Source of the DNA: Flavobacterium sp.
Lineage (GTDB): Bacteria > Bacteroidota > Bacteroidia > Flavobacteriales > Flavobacteriaceae
DNA: 64,000 nucleotides
NCBI GenBank assembly: GCA_023251135.1
Contig: JAHEZJ010000003.1
Span: 113,072-177,071, forward strand
Direction: 5' to 3'
The number at the start of each line of letters is the position of its first letter. The stretch's first letter is position 1. Positions 24,031 to 32,089 of this stretch are shown here, in pieces. Position numbers and translations under genes: made by a program. Below the pieces are notes generated by a model, which had not been told where the DNA came from, ran no database searches, and worked only from the letters and a program-made list of their open reading frames with translations.

Positions 24031-24488
24031 AAAATATATTTTTAATAATTCTATTTTCTATTTTAATAATAAGCTGTGAAAAAAAAACTCAAACTGTAAT
24101 TAATAACATTTGGGATAACATTTCTTTTAATAATACATTATCAAATAGTACTCAAATTATAATAAAAGTGTACGATTCAACATTAACAAATAAAAGAATT
24201 AACGTGGAGTCATATACTCCAGTGAAAGAACTTAAAACTGTAATAAAAAAGCAAATTGAAAACTTTGAAACTATCTTTATAAAATCCGAAAAAACAGGGT
24301 ATTGTTGTTGTCCAAAAAGCACCTATTCTATTCATTTTCGTAATCAAAAAGAAGAACTCGATTTCTTTTATGTTGATACTCTTGAATTCAAAAATAAGAT
24401 ACGAATTTTCGAAAAAAGTTACCAATATTCATACATTATTGAAAAACAAAAATGGAAGAATTTTATAAATGAAATAGATGAAAAATGA
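24027..24488 (+). CDS. Small lipoprotein, unknown
   Basis: 153 residues with a lipobox at LIISC (Cys17). The mature part is AT-rich in codon use and has a run of three cysteines (GYCCCPKSTY), unusual for a periplasmic protein and possibly a metal or disulfide site. It starts four bases inside the preceding membrane-protein gene, so the pair may work together. No known family was recognised. Confidence 0.65.
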   Translation: MKNIFLIILFSILIISCEKKTQTVINNIWDNISFNNTLSNSTQIIIKVYDSTLTNKRINVESYTPVKELKTVIKKQIENFETIFIKSEKTGYCCCPKSTYSIHFRNQKEELDFFYVDTLEFKNKIRIFEKSYQYSYIIEKQKWKNFINEIDEK

Positions 24489-24532
24489 ATGTTCTTCTCA
24501 AATAATAAAACTTTATACCTTCGTAAAAAAGA

Positions 24533-24572
24533 CCTCAGTTCCTTAGCCTCTCAGCACCTTAGCTCCTTCAAA
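24533..24572 (-). repeat. Octamer array downstream of MFS gene
   Basis: Plus-strand units CCTCAGTT, CCTTAGCC, TCTCAGCA, CCTTAGCT, CCTTCAAA in 8-base phase, ending four bases before the MFS stop codon. Same consensus as the second half of the array at 4889. Confidence 0.85.
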
Positions 24573-24576
24573 AAAC

Positions 24577-25737
24577 CTACTCATTCTCCCCAATCTTATT
24601 CACCATAAAGATCATGAGTATTCCTAAAAGCGCCATTACCAAAAATGCCCACTTCATACTTAAATATTCGGATATAAATCCTACCATTGGCGGCACCAGT
24701 AAAAAACCAAGATAACCAATAGTAGATATAGAAGTTAAGGCAGAACCGCTACTCAATTTTGATGATCTTCCGGCAATACTAAATACCAACGGAACCACAC
24801 AGGAAACTCCAAACCCAATTAAGACATAGCCAAAAATAGTCGGATAAACATACGGCAGGATGAAGCAAATACCAAATCCTAAGGTGATTAAAACACCACT
24901 GTAAAACAGAATTCGTTTGGTACCAAATTTCATTACGCCATAATCACCAAACAAACGTCCCAGAGTTACTGCTGTAGCGAAAAATACAAATGCGGCACTG
25001 GTTAATTTTGGAGAAGCCTTCAATATATTTTCAAAGTAAATACCACTCCAATCGTACATGGTATTTTCGCAAGCCATAGACACAAAACAAATCAGGGCAA
25101 ACTTAACCAGATTTTTTTCGGGCATCGAAAAGAACTTCTTTTTAACGGGTACTGGCTCATTATGAATACTCAAAGGATAAAAACAAGCTGTTAGTGCAAG
25201 CATAAAAACACTTACTCCAAGCAAATGATGTGATGGTGCAATATGCTGCGTTACCATCACGTACCCCAAACCTGCTCCCGAAAAAACAGCTATGCTCCAA
25301 ACGGCATGAAAACGGGTTATAATGGAATGTGGATATAATTTTTGAACCTCCAGAGATTGTGCGTTAATCGACAAATTGAAAATATTACGTGATGCACCAA
25401 AGAGTAAGAGTACAATAACCAACTGCCAGACAAAAGCAACTAAACCCGGTAAGGACAATGCAATATTAAACATGATTGCTCCGAGCAGCATAACATAACG
25501 GCTGCTGTATTTGTTTAACAGCTTACCTGTAAAAGGCATGGTAAGCATTAAACCAATTGGAAAGGCAAATAAAACAGCTCCAAACTGAGCTTCGGACAAA
25601 TGCAATTGTGCCTGTATATGCGGAATACGGGATACCCACGAAGAATAACCAAATCCCGAAAGGAAAAAAAATACAGTATTGGCCAGACGGTATCCTTTTG
25701 GAGAATGCTGCAATTTTTTCAAGAAAGGTAAAATCAT
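24577..25737 (-). CDS. Major facilitator superfamily transporter
   Basis: 386 residues from the ATG at 25737, with about twelve hydrophobic helices. GYSSWVSRIPHIQ and LSEAQFGAVLFAFPIGLM in helices 1-2 resemble the YbjJ-like MFS branch. The GKLLNKYSSRYVML segment is the cytoplasmic loop 2-3 motif. A longer reading from 25779 adds MKALILCFKNEAFH, but a TAATTTTG -7 element at 25762-25769 on this strand would place that ATG upstream of the transcript start. Substrate unknown. It is transcribed away from the siderophore-receptor genes next to it. Confidence 0.85.
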   Translation of the reverse strand: MILPFLKKLQHSPKGYRLANTVFFFLSGFGYSSWVSRIPHIQAQLHLSEAQFGAVLFAFPIGLMLTMPFTGKLLNKYSSRYVMLLGAIMFNIALSLPGLVAFVWQLVIVLLLFGASRNIFNLSINAQSLEVQKLYPHSIITRFHAVWSIAVFSGAGLGYVMVTQHIAPSHHLLGVSVFMLALTACFYPLSIHNEPVPVKKKFFSMPEKNLVKFALICFVSMACENTMYDWSGIYFENILKASPKLTSAAFVFFATAVTLGRLFGDYGVMKFGTKRILFYSGVLITLGFGICFILPYVYPTIFGYVLIGFGVSCVVPLVFSIAGRSSKLSSGSALTSISTIGYLGFLLVPPMVGFISEYLSMKWAFLVMALLGILMIFMVNKIGENE

Positions 25738-25912
25738 ATGAAAAGCTTCATTTTTAAAACACAAAATTAAGGCTTTCAAAGTGTAACTTCTACCCTTTTC
25801 ATTTTTTTTAATAAACGTCAGAAATTTAATTCATTCCGATTATTATTCAAGGAAATTTTAAAAAAGTACCTCAGATTTAACTGAAAGTTCATGAAATCAA
25901 ACGAAATACTAT

Positions 25913-25942
25913 TTGTTAAAGAAATATTAATTTTTACATTTG
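25913..25942 (+). promoter_or_regulatory. Promoter of the first TonB receptor
   Basis: TTG (25913-25915), 19-base spacer, TACATTTG (25935-25942): an exact Bacteroidota-type promoter. It lies downstream of the ATG at 25891 and about 54 bases upstream of the ATG at 25996, which decides the start of the following gene. Confidence 0.75.
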
Positions 25943-25995
25943 CACTGTTTTTATTCATTCTAAATAAAAACAAAACCTTAACCAAATACAATAAA

Positions 25996-28317
25996 ATGAA
26001 ATATTCTATTTTGAAAACATCTCGTTTTCTGCTTACAATCAGTTTCTTCTTTTCTTTTTTTTGTTCGTTTGCCCAACAAAACTTTGGAAAAATAAAAGGA
26101 ACGATTACTACATCTGACGGCGATGCTGCTGCCGGTGTAAATGTTATTCTTAAAAACTCAAAATACGGTACTGTTACCAACGACGATGGTAGCTTTGATC
26201 TCAACAGAGTGCGAACTAATACCTATACCTTACAAGTATCTTTAACCGGTTACGAAACTACTGAACAAGAGGTAGTGGTAACTGAAAGTGAAACAACAGT
26301 TCTCAATTTGCAATTAAAAGTTTCGAACAAAGAACTGCACGAAGTGGTAGTGAACGGCAAGAAAAGCATCCTCTCTAAAAAAACAGATTATGTTGCGAGA
26401 ATGCCGCTTAAAAATCTTGAAAACCCGCAAGTCTATAATGTGATTCCCAAAGAACTTTTGCAGGAACAAATTGCAATAGATATCAGAAGTGCAGCTGTAA
26501 ATGCACCTGGTGTGACCACAAAAATTTATCCTTCTGGAGGACTTGAAATTTCTTTTAGAGGATTTAGTACCGGAGTTAATGCCCGAAACGGAATGGAAAA
26601 TATGACGGGTCGAAGCTCTATTGCTATTGATAATGCTGAACGTATCGAAGTTCTTAAAGGACCTTCGGGAACCTTATTTGGATCGTCTGTATCTTCTTTT
26701 GGTGGTGTTGTGAATTTAGTTACCAAAAAACCTTTTGAAACTAAAAAAACAGAAGTATCCTATACCGGAGGAAGTTTTGGATTAAACCGACTAGCGCTTG
26801 ATCTTAATACTCCATTAACACCTGATAACAACGTATTATTTCGATTAAACGCTGCGGTAAATACTGAAAAAAGTTTCTTAGACTATGGTTTTAGTAAAAC
26901 ATTCCTGATTGCACCAAGTCTTACCTACAAAGCAACGGATAAACTAACCTTAAGTATTGATACCGAAATTTACAATGTAAACAACACACGTCCTACTTAC
27001 GGACGTTTCTATGCTCCGGGAATTACAAATCCTACGGATTTAAAGGTAGACTATAGAAAAAGTTTGTTTCACGATGATCTTGATGCCAAAACTTCTTCAA
27101 CAAAAGTTTTTGTTCAGGCCGAATATCAATTGGCAGAAAACTGGAAATCTACTACCGTTTTCTCTTTTATAGACGAAAATGTAGATCGCAGTTATCAATA
27201 TTACACCCAATGGATTTCACCAACAGAAGTAAAAAGAAGTGTATCGCGTTTTGGGCCAATATTTAATCAATTTACGAACATACAAGAAAATATTAACGGT
27301 CAGTTTTCTACCGGAAGCATCAAACATAAACTTCTATTAGGTACCAATTACCGATTTTCAAAAGGTACTTTTAATTATGGTGCAACTCCAGTTCTGGACA
27401 CTATCGATGTAACAAAACCTTTTGATCCTATTCGAAAAAAACAAGTTGATGCAGTGGTATCTCAACTTACATGGGCAGTTCCGGACGAACAAATATTTAG
27501 TGTTTATGCCTCAGATGTGATAAGCTTTACAGACCGTTTATCAGCTATGCTAAGTCTTCGTTTGGACAATTTCGTTCAGAAAAAACTGGAAGATACGAAG
27601 GGTTATAACCAAACAGCTTTATCTCCTAAATTAGGTTTGGTTTATGAAGTGGTTAAAAATCAGGTTTCTTTATTTGGAAATTATATGAATGGTTTTCAAA
27701 ATTCGGGTCCTGTAAATCAACCCGATGGAAGCTTGTTAGTATTAAAACCGGTTTATGCCAACCAATACGAAGGTGGGGTAAAAGTAGAAGCGTTCAATAA
27801 AAAATTAAGTACTACATTAAGTTACTACAACATTACGATTGATAATGCAACAAGAACAACTTCTAACGGATTTAGTGTTCAGGATGGTAAACAAGTGAGT
27901 AAGGGAATTGATTTTGAATTTATTGCCAATCCGGTTGAGGGTTTAAATGCAATGCTTGGGTATGCTTATAATGACAATCGCATCGTAAAATCATCTGATG
28001 CTGCTATTGAAGGAAATAAAGCCAGCGGAGCTCCGGAAAATGTAGTTAATTTTTGGATATCATATAAGTTTCAAAACAAATTAAAAGATTTAGGACTTGG
28101 TTTTGGAGGCAATTATGTAGACAAACAATACAAGTTTGAAGATGAAAGTTTTTACAGCCCGTCTTATTCTGTTTACAATGCGACCGTATTTTATGATAAA
28201 CCAACATGGAGAATCGGTGTTAAATTCAACAACATAAACAATAAAAAATACTGGGATTCTTACGGAATGGCGCAAGCTCCTGCCAACTTATTAGTAAACT
28301 TAACCCTTAAGTTTTAA
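25996..28317 (+). CDS. TonB-dependent siderophore receptor 1
   Basis: 773 residues from the ATG at 25996, chosen because of the promoter at 25913-25942 and because it puts a normal signal peptide (ending SFAQ) at the N-terminus. An N-terminal carboxypeptidase-regulatory-like domain (IKGTITTSDGDAAAGVNVI onward, about 30-115) is followed by the plug, with RIEVLKGPSGTLFGSS. A 22-stranded barrel ends NLTLKF. The plug and barrel belong to the FhuA/siderophore receptor group. TonB energy drives uptake of an iron chelate across the outer membrane. The specific ligand is unknown. It is followed by a close paralogue. Confidence 0.93.
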   Translation: MKYSILKTSRFLLTISFFFSFFCSFAQQNFGKIKGTITTSDGDAAAGVNVILKNSKYGTVTNDDGSFDLNRVRTNTYTLQVSLTGYETTEQEVVVTESETTVLNLQLKVSNKELHEVVVNGKKSILSKKTDYVARMPLKNLENPQVYNVIPKELLQEQIAIDIRSAAVNAPGVTTKIYPSGGLEISFRGFSTGVNARNGMENMTGRSSIAIDNAERIEVLKGPSGTLFGSSVSSFGGVVNLVTKKPFETKKTEVSYTGGSFGLNRLALDLNTPLTPDNNVLFRLNAAVNTEKSFLDYGFSKTFLIAPSLTYKATDKLTLSIDTEIYNVNNTRPTYGRFYAPGITNPTDLKVDYRKSLFHDDLDAKTSSTKVFVQAEYQLAENWKSTTVFSFIDENVDRSYQYYTQWISPTEVKRSVSRFGPIFNQFTNIQENINGQFSTGSIKHKLLLGTNYRFSKGTFNYGATPVLDTIDVTKPFDPIRKKQVDAVVSQLTWAVPDEQIFSVYASDVISFTDRLSAMLSLRLDNFVQKKLEDTKGYNQTALSPKLGLVYEVVKNQVSLFGNYMNGFQNSGPVNQPDGSLLVLKPVYANQYEGGVKVEAFNKKLSTTLSYYNITIDNATRTTSNGFSVQDGKQVSKGIDFEFIANPVEGLNAMLGYAYNDNRIVKSSDAAIEGNKASGAPENVVNFWISYKFQNKLKDLGLGFGGNYVDKQYKFEDESFYSPSYSVYNATVFYDKPTWRIGVKFNNINNKKYWDSYGMAQAPANLLVNLTLKF

Positions 28318-28334
28318 TAGCATCTGCCATAAAA

Positions 28335-28359
28335 AAACACCTCTAAATTAGAGGTGTTT
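28335..28359 (+). terminator. Hairpin terminator after receptor 1
   Basis: AAACACCTCTAA and TTAGAGGTGTTT, perfect arms with a minimal centre, preceded by an A run. It separates receptor 1 from receptor 2, implying separate control. Confidence 0.8.
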
Positions 28360-28434
28360 GCATTTAAAAGAAAATTAGTCGCTTATTAATTTTCTACAAT
28401 TATTCACTGATAACAATAACCAATCCAAAAAATC

Positions 28435-30864
28435 ATGAACAACTTTGAAAAACGAATTAAAAATTCGCAATTCGTAATCTATCTCTTTTTACTTTTTTCT
28501 TTCAGTGCTTTTGCTCAGCAAAACAACGGAAAGATTAAAGGAACGATCACTACATCTGATGGCGAACTGGCCGTTGGCGTTAACATTATCCTTAAAAGTT
28601 CAAAATACGGTACCAATAGTAATGAAGACGGTGCTTTTGAATTTAACAGAGTCAAAGCCAACACCTATACTTTACAAGTTTCTTTAACGGGTTATGAAAC
28701 TCTGGAACAGGAAGTAATTGTTTCGGCCAATGAAACTACAACACTCAATTTACAATTGAAGGTTTCAAACAAACAGTTAAAAGAGGTGATCATTACCAAT
28801 AACCGAGGAAAGGCTTTCCCTAAGCAAAGTACTTATGTTTCAAAAATGCCTTTAAAAAATGTGGAAAACCCACAGGTGTATAATATTGTTTCGGCTGAAT
28901 TAATTAAAGAACAAGCCATTACAAATTATGAAGATGCTTTAAAAAATGTACCCGGAATTCAAAAATTATGGGAATCTACAGGACGTGGCGGTGATGGTGG
29001 AAGCTACTATACTTTACGCGGATTTGAAATTCAGGCCAATATCGTAAACGGATTACCGGGCTTAACAAACGGTAGTTTAGATCCCGCAAATGTAGAGCGT
29101 ATAGAAGTGATAAAAGGCCCATCGGGAACTTTATTTGGCAGCAGTTTAGTGAGCTACGGCGGATTAATTAATACCGTTACCAAAAAGCCATACAGCGGTT
29201 TTGGGGGTGAAGTTTCTTACCTGGCTGGAAGTTTTGGTTTAAACAGGGTTACTGCTGATATCAATACTCCGCTAGACGATGCCGATAATGTTCTTTTTAG
29301 AATTAATGCAGCGTACCAAACCGAAAACACTTTTCAGGATACCGGATTCCGTACGTCACTTTTTGTAGCGCCTTCCCTGTCTTACAAAGTAAATGACAAG
29401 CTTTCTTTTTTATTCAATACCGAATTTATGCAGGAAGAAAAAACAACGCCTTCGATGTTGTTTTTAGGAAGAGATGCTGCATTGCAATATGCCAACTTAG
29501 CCGAATTAAACTACAATACCGATTTGTCTTTTAACAGTAACGACTTATCGATAAAAAACCCAAGATACAGTCTGCAAGGGCAAATGACCTATAAAATTTC
29601 TGAGCAATGGACTTCGCAAACAGTCTTATCCAGAAGTTCCTCAAAATCGAGAGGGTATTACTCTTATATTTATGACAATGAAGACGGAAATAAAGATTTC
29701 GGATTTAATATCACCAAAGAACAATCACAAACCGCAACCACTGATATTCAACAGAATTTTATTGGAGATTTCAAAATTGGTAACATGCGCAATCGTCTTG
29801 TGGCAGGTCTGGATTATTTTGAAAGAAAAGTAACGAACGGAGGTTCCGGTTACGGCCGTCTTTACAACATTACTGCACAAGGCGAAGTGAGACAATTAGA
29901 CGCTGCCGCTCCTTATTATCTAACGCAAACCTCTGTTGACAAACTTCTGGCCAACCGACCGGCAGGAAACTTCAGTCCGCAGGATGCGACTTACAGTGCA
30001 TATGCTTCTGACGTACTTAATATTACATCCAAATTGCTAGCCATGGCAAGTTTAAGAGTCGATTATTTTGACACGAAAGGTGATATCAAAAATAAAAATG
30101 ACGATTATACACAAACAGCTTTATCGCCAAAATTCGGGTTGTTATACCAGCCAATTGAAGACAAATTAGCTGTATTTGCCAATTACATGAATGGTTTCAG
30201 AAACATTGCACCAGCCGTAAATTATGATACTGATGGTAATTTAATCGGAACCAAAACTTTCGAACCGGAACATGCCAATCAATTGGAGTTTGGTGTAAAA
30301 GCAACCATTTTTGAAGACAAATTAAATGCCACTATGAGCTACTACGATATTAAGGTAGCCAACTTGGTAACCAGCAATCCGCTGTACAGTTCACAAGGAG
30401 GTGAAGCTCAAAGCAAAGGTTTTGAATTTGATTTAAATGCTGCGCCAATAAAAGGACTAAGCATTATTGCCGGATACAGCTATAACGACAGTAAAATTAC
30501 GAAAGGCGATGTTGGAAATGTTTGGCTGGAACAAGGCAAAAGACCATTTTGGTCAGGTCCTAAAAACCTTGTAAACCTATGGGCAACTTATAAATTTGAA
30601 GAAGGTACTCTAGAACATTTCGGTCTTAGTTTTGGAGGAAATTATGCGAGTGAAAATGCCATTCTGGACAGCTCTAAAACCGGAAAATTTGTATTGCCGG
30701 AATATACCGTAATCAATGGCTCTGTTTTCTACAATTCAAATAAATTTCGTGTAGCTTTTAACCTCAACAATATTGCCAACAAAGATTATTTTAACGGTGG
30801 ATGGTCAACTCTAAATCCGCAAAAACCAAGAAATATTGTAGCGAGTTTTGCATACAAATTCTAA
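28435..30864 (+). CDS. TonB-dependent siderophore receptor 2
   Basis: 809 residues with a signal peptide ending FAQ (residue 28). The carboxypeptidase-like domain is nearly the same as in receptor 1 (IKGTITTSDGELAVGVNIIL, TYTLQVSLTGYET). The plug has VERIEVIKGPSGTLFGSS, and the barrel ends ASFAYKF. The extracellular parts of the barrel differ more than the N-terminal domain. This is as expected for paralogues that share one signalling or TonB interface but bind different chelates. Convergent with the AraC regulator gene across a shared terminator. Confidence 0.93.
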   Translation: MNNFEKRIKNSQFVIYLFLLFSFSAFAQQNNGKIKGTITTSDGELAVGVNIILKSSKYGTNSNEDGAFEFNRVKANTYTLQVSLTGYETLEQEVIVSANETTTLNLQLKVSNKQLKEVIITNNRGKAFPKQSTYVSKMPLKNVENPQVYNIVSAELIKEQAITNYEDALKNVPGIQKLWESTGRGGDGGSYYTLRGFEIQANIVNGLPGLTNGSLDPANVERIEVIKGPSGTLFGSSLVSYGGLINTVTKKPYSGFGGEVSYLAGSFGLNRVTADINTPLDDADNVLFRINAAYQTENTFQDTGFRTSLFVAPSLSYKVNDKLSFLFNTEFMQEEKTTPSMLFLGRDAALQYANLAELNYNTDLSFNSNDLSIKNPRYSLQGQMTYKISEQWTSQTVLSRSSSKSRGYYSYIYDNEDGNKDFGFNITKEQSQTATTDIQQNFIGDFKIGNMRNRLVAGLDYFERKVTNGGSGYGRLYNITAQGEVRQLDAAAPYYLTQTSVDKLLANRPAGNFSPQDATYSAYASDVLNITSKLLAMASLRVDYFDTKGDIKNKNDDYTQTALSPKFGLLYQPIEDKLAVFANYMNGFRNIAPAVNYDTDGNLIGTKTFEPEHANQLEFGVKATIFEDKLNATMSYYDIKVANLVTSNPLYSSQGGEAQSKGFEFDLNAAPIKGLSIIAGYSYNDSKITKGDVGNVWLEQGKRPFWSGPKNLVNLWATYKFEEGTLEHFGLSFGGNYASENAILDSSKTGKFVLPEYTVINGSVFYNSNKFRVAFNLNNIANKDYFNGGWSTLNPQKPRNIVASFAYKF

Positions 30865-30886
30865 TATACTATTTTCTGAAAGTAAA

Positions 30887-30913
30887 AAAGGGGCTAATTT
30901 AATTAGTCCCTTT
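30887..30913. terminator. Shared terminator between receptor 2 and AraC gene
   Basis: AAAGGGGCTAATT and AATTAGTCCCTTT with one G/T wobble and T/A runs on both sides. It overlaps the stop codon of the convergent AraC-family gene. Confidence 0.75.
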
Positions 30914-31910
30914 ATTTTTTTAGCTTACTGGGTAAATAGCCAAAAGTCTTTTTGAATGCCACTGTAAAATGATGTGGATTTTTATACCCCAACTCTTCAG
31001 AAACAACAGATATCGGGAGATCCTTTTCTAATATCATTTGTTTGGCATATTCCATTCTCACCTGCGTCAAGTAGTTAAAAACAGTCGCATTAAAAACCAT
31101 CTTAAAATACTTTTTAATTTTAAAATTGTTCAGTCCTACCTGCGATGCTATACTCGCTAAAGTATGTTTTTCTTTGAATTGTGTTTTTAAAATATTCTCG
31201 ACTTCCAGAATTTTAACATAATCGCACGCACTAAGTTCTACGCTTACATTGGTATTTTCTTCTTCATTTATAATGGTAAATAAATACGAAAGAATCTCTA
31301 CTACTTTCGATTCCAGAAAAGCTTTTTTAATGGCTCCGGAGTACGAACATTGCAAAATATCTTCGATTAATACATTTAGTTTTGGCGAAATACTTTTGCT
31401 CGTATCCCACATTGCATATGAGGTATGAGTAGCTATTGCTTCTGCCAAAAGCGGAATAGTGGTCTTTAAATTTGGATAAAACAGCTGCTCTAAATAGGAT
31501 GCTGTAAACGTAATTTCGAGCGTTTTTCTTCTTTTGGTCCGATAATTTAAAATGCCCTTTATTTTGGGCAAATAAAACAAATTATAGTGCCCCTGCGGAA
31601 TATAGATCCCTCTGTCTGATGTATTCTCGGGGCAATATTCATTATCGCCCTCCATTTCAATATGAAGCTTTATAAACGAAAAATCATGCTCTACTTCGAT
31701 CGAATAAAATTCATTTTCTATTATTAGATCTCTTGCCACCAAATGAACCCCGTCTAACATAATATCGGTAATGACACCTCTAATTCCTTTGTAATTATAG
31801 TTGATTTTCTTCTCGACAAGATCTTCCTTATTAAACCGAATAGGATCGTTTACAACAACCAGTTCTCTCTTAAAAATATCACTTCTCATCACTGTTTTCA
31901 TCGCTAACAT
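30912..31910 (-). CDS. AraC-family regulator of siderophore uptake
   Basis: 332 residues. The C-terminal hundred form the double helix-turn-helix: LASIASQVGLNNFKIKKYFK, then PISVVSEELGYKNPHHFTVAFKKTFGYLPS. The N-terminal half is a beta-rich sensor domain of the PchR type. PchR relatives bind a ferri-siderophore directly and activate the cognate receptor gene, which fits the divergent receptor gene 180 bases away. A 17-base direct repeat between them (31989-32021 core) is the likely binding site. The start could also be the Met at residue 4 or 8. Confidence 0.88.
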   Translation of the reverse strand: MLAMKTVMRSDIFKRELVVVNDPIRFNKEDLVEKKINYNYKGIRGVITDIMLDGVHLVARDLIIENEFYSIEVEHDFSFIKLHIEMEGDNEYCPENTSDRGIYIPQGHYNLFYLPKIKGILNYRTKRRKTLEITFTASYLEQLFYPNLKTTIPLLAEAIATHTSYAMWDTSKSISPKLNVLIEDILQCSYSGAIKKAFLESKVVEILSYLFTIINEEENTNVSVELSACDYVKILEVENILKTQFKEKHTLASIASQVGLNNFKIKKYFKMVFNATVFNYLTQVRMEYAKQMILEKDLPISVVSEELGYKNPHHFTVAFKKTFGYLPSKLKK

Positions 31911-31988
31911 TCTATTTGCTGCAACAGGTTTAAATGCGTAATTATAGCTTATAACTTACTAACTACAAGACGATTTCATTTAAATCCC

Positions 31989-32021
31989 TATTGCGTTTAT
32001 ATTAATCCTTATTGCGTTTAT
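31989..32021 (+). promoter_or_regulatory. Direct-repeat operator for the AraC regulator
   Basis: TATTGCGTTTAT occurs at 31989-32000 and again at 32010-32021. With flanks, ATCC(C/T)TATTGCGTTTAT matches at 16 of 17 positions. The 21-base period is two DNA turns, as for AraC-type activators. The second site ends 19 bases before the TACTTTTG element and replaces a missing TTG -33 box, consistent with activator-dependent transcription of receptor 3. Confidence 0.7.
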
Positions 32022-32040
32022 TATGTTTTTATTAACATAT

Positions 32041-32048
32041 TACTTTTG
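32041..32048 (+). promoter_or_regulatory. -7 promoter element of receptor 3
   Basis: TACTTTTG fits TAnnTTTG. No TTG sits at the usual 19-20 base distance. The direct repeat above occupies that place. Confidence 0.65.
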
Positions 32049-32089
32049 CGTAAAATTATCAATTTATAACCAATCTAAATAAATATAGT

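Noticed and set aside
25891-25995. Longer start for TonB receptor 1
   Set aside because: A consensus promoter lies inside this stretch, so the upstream ATG is probably not transcribed, and it would add a second hydrophobic segment before the signal peptide.
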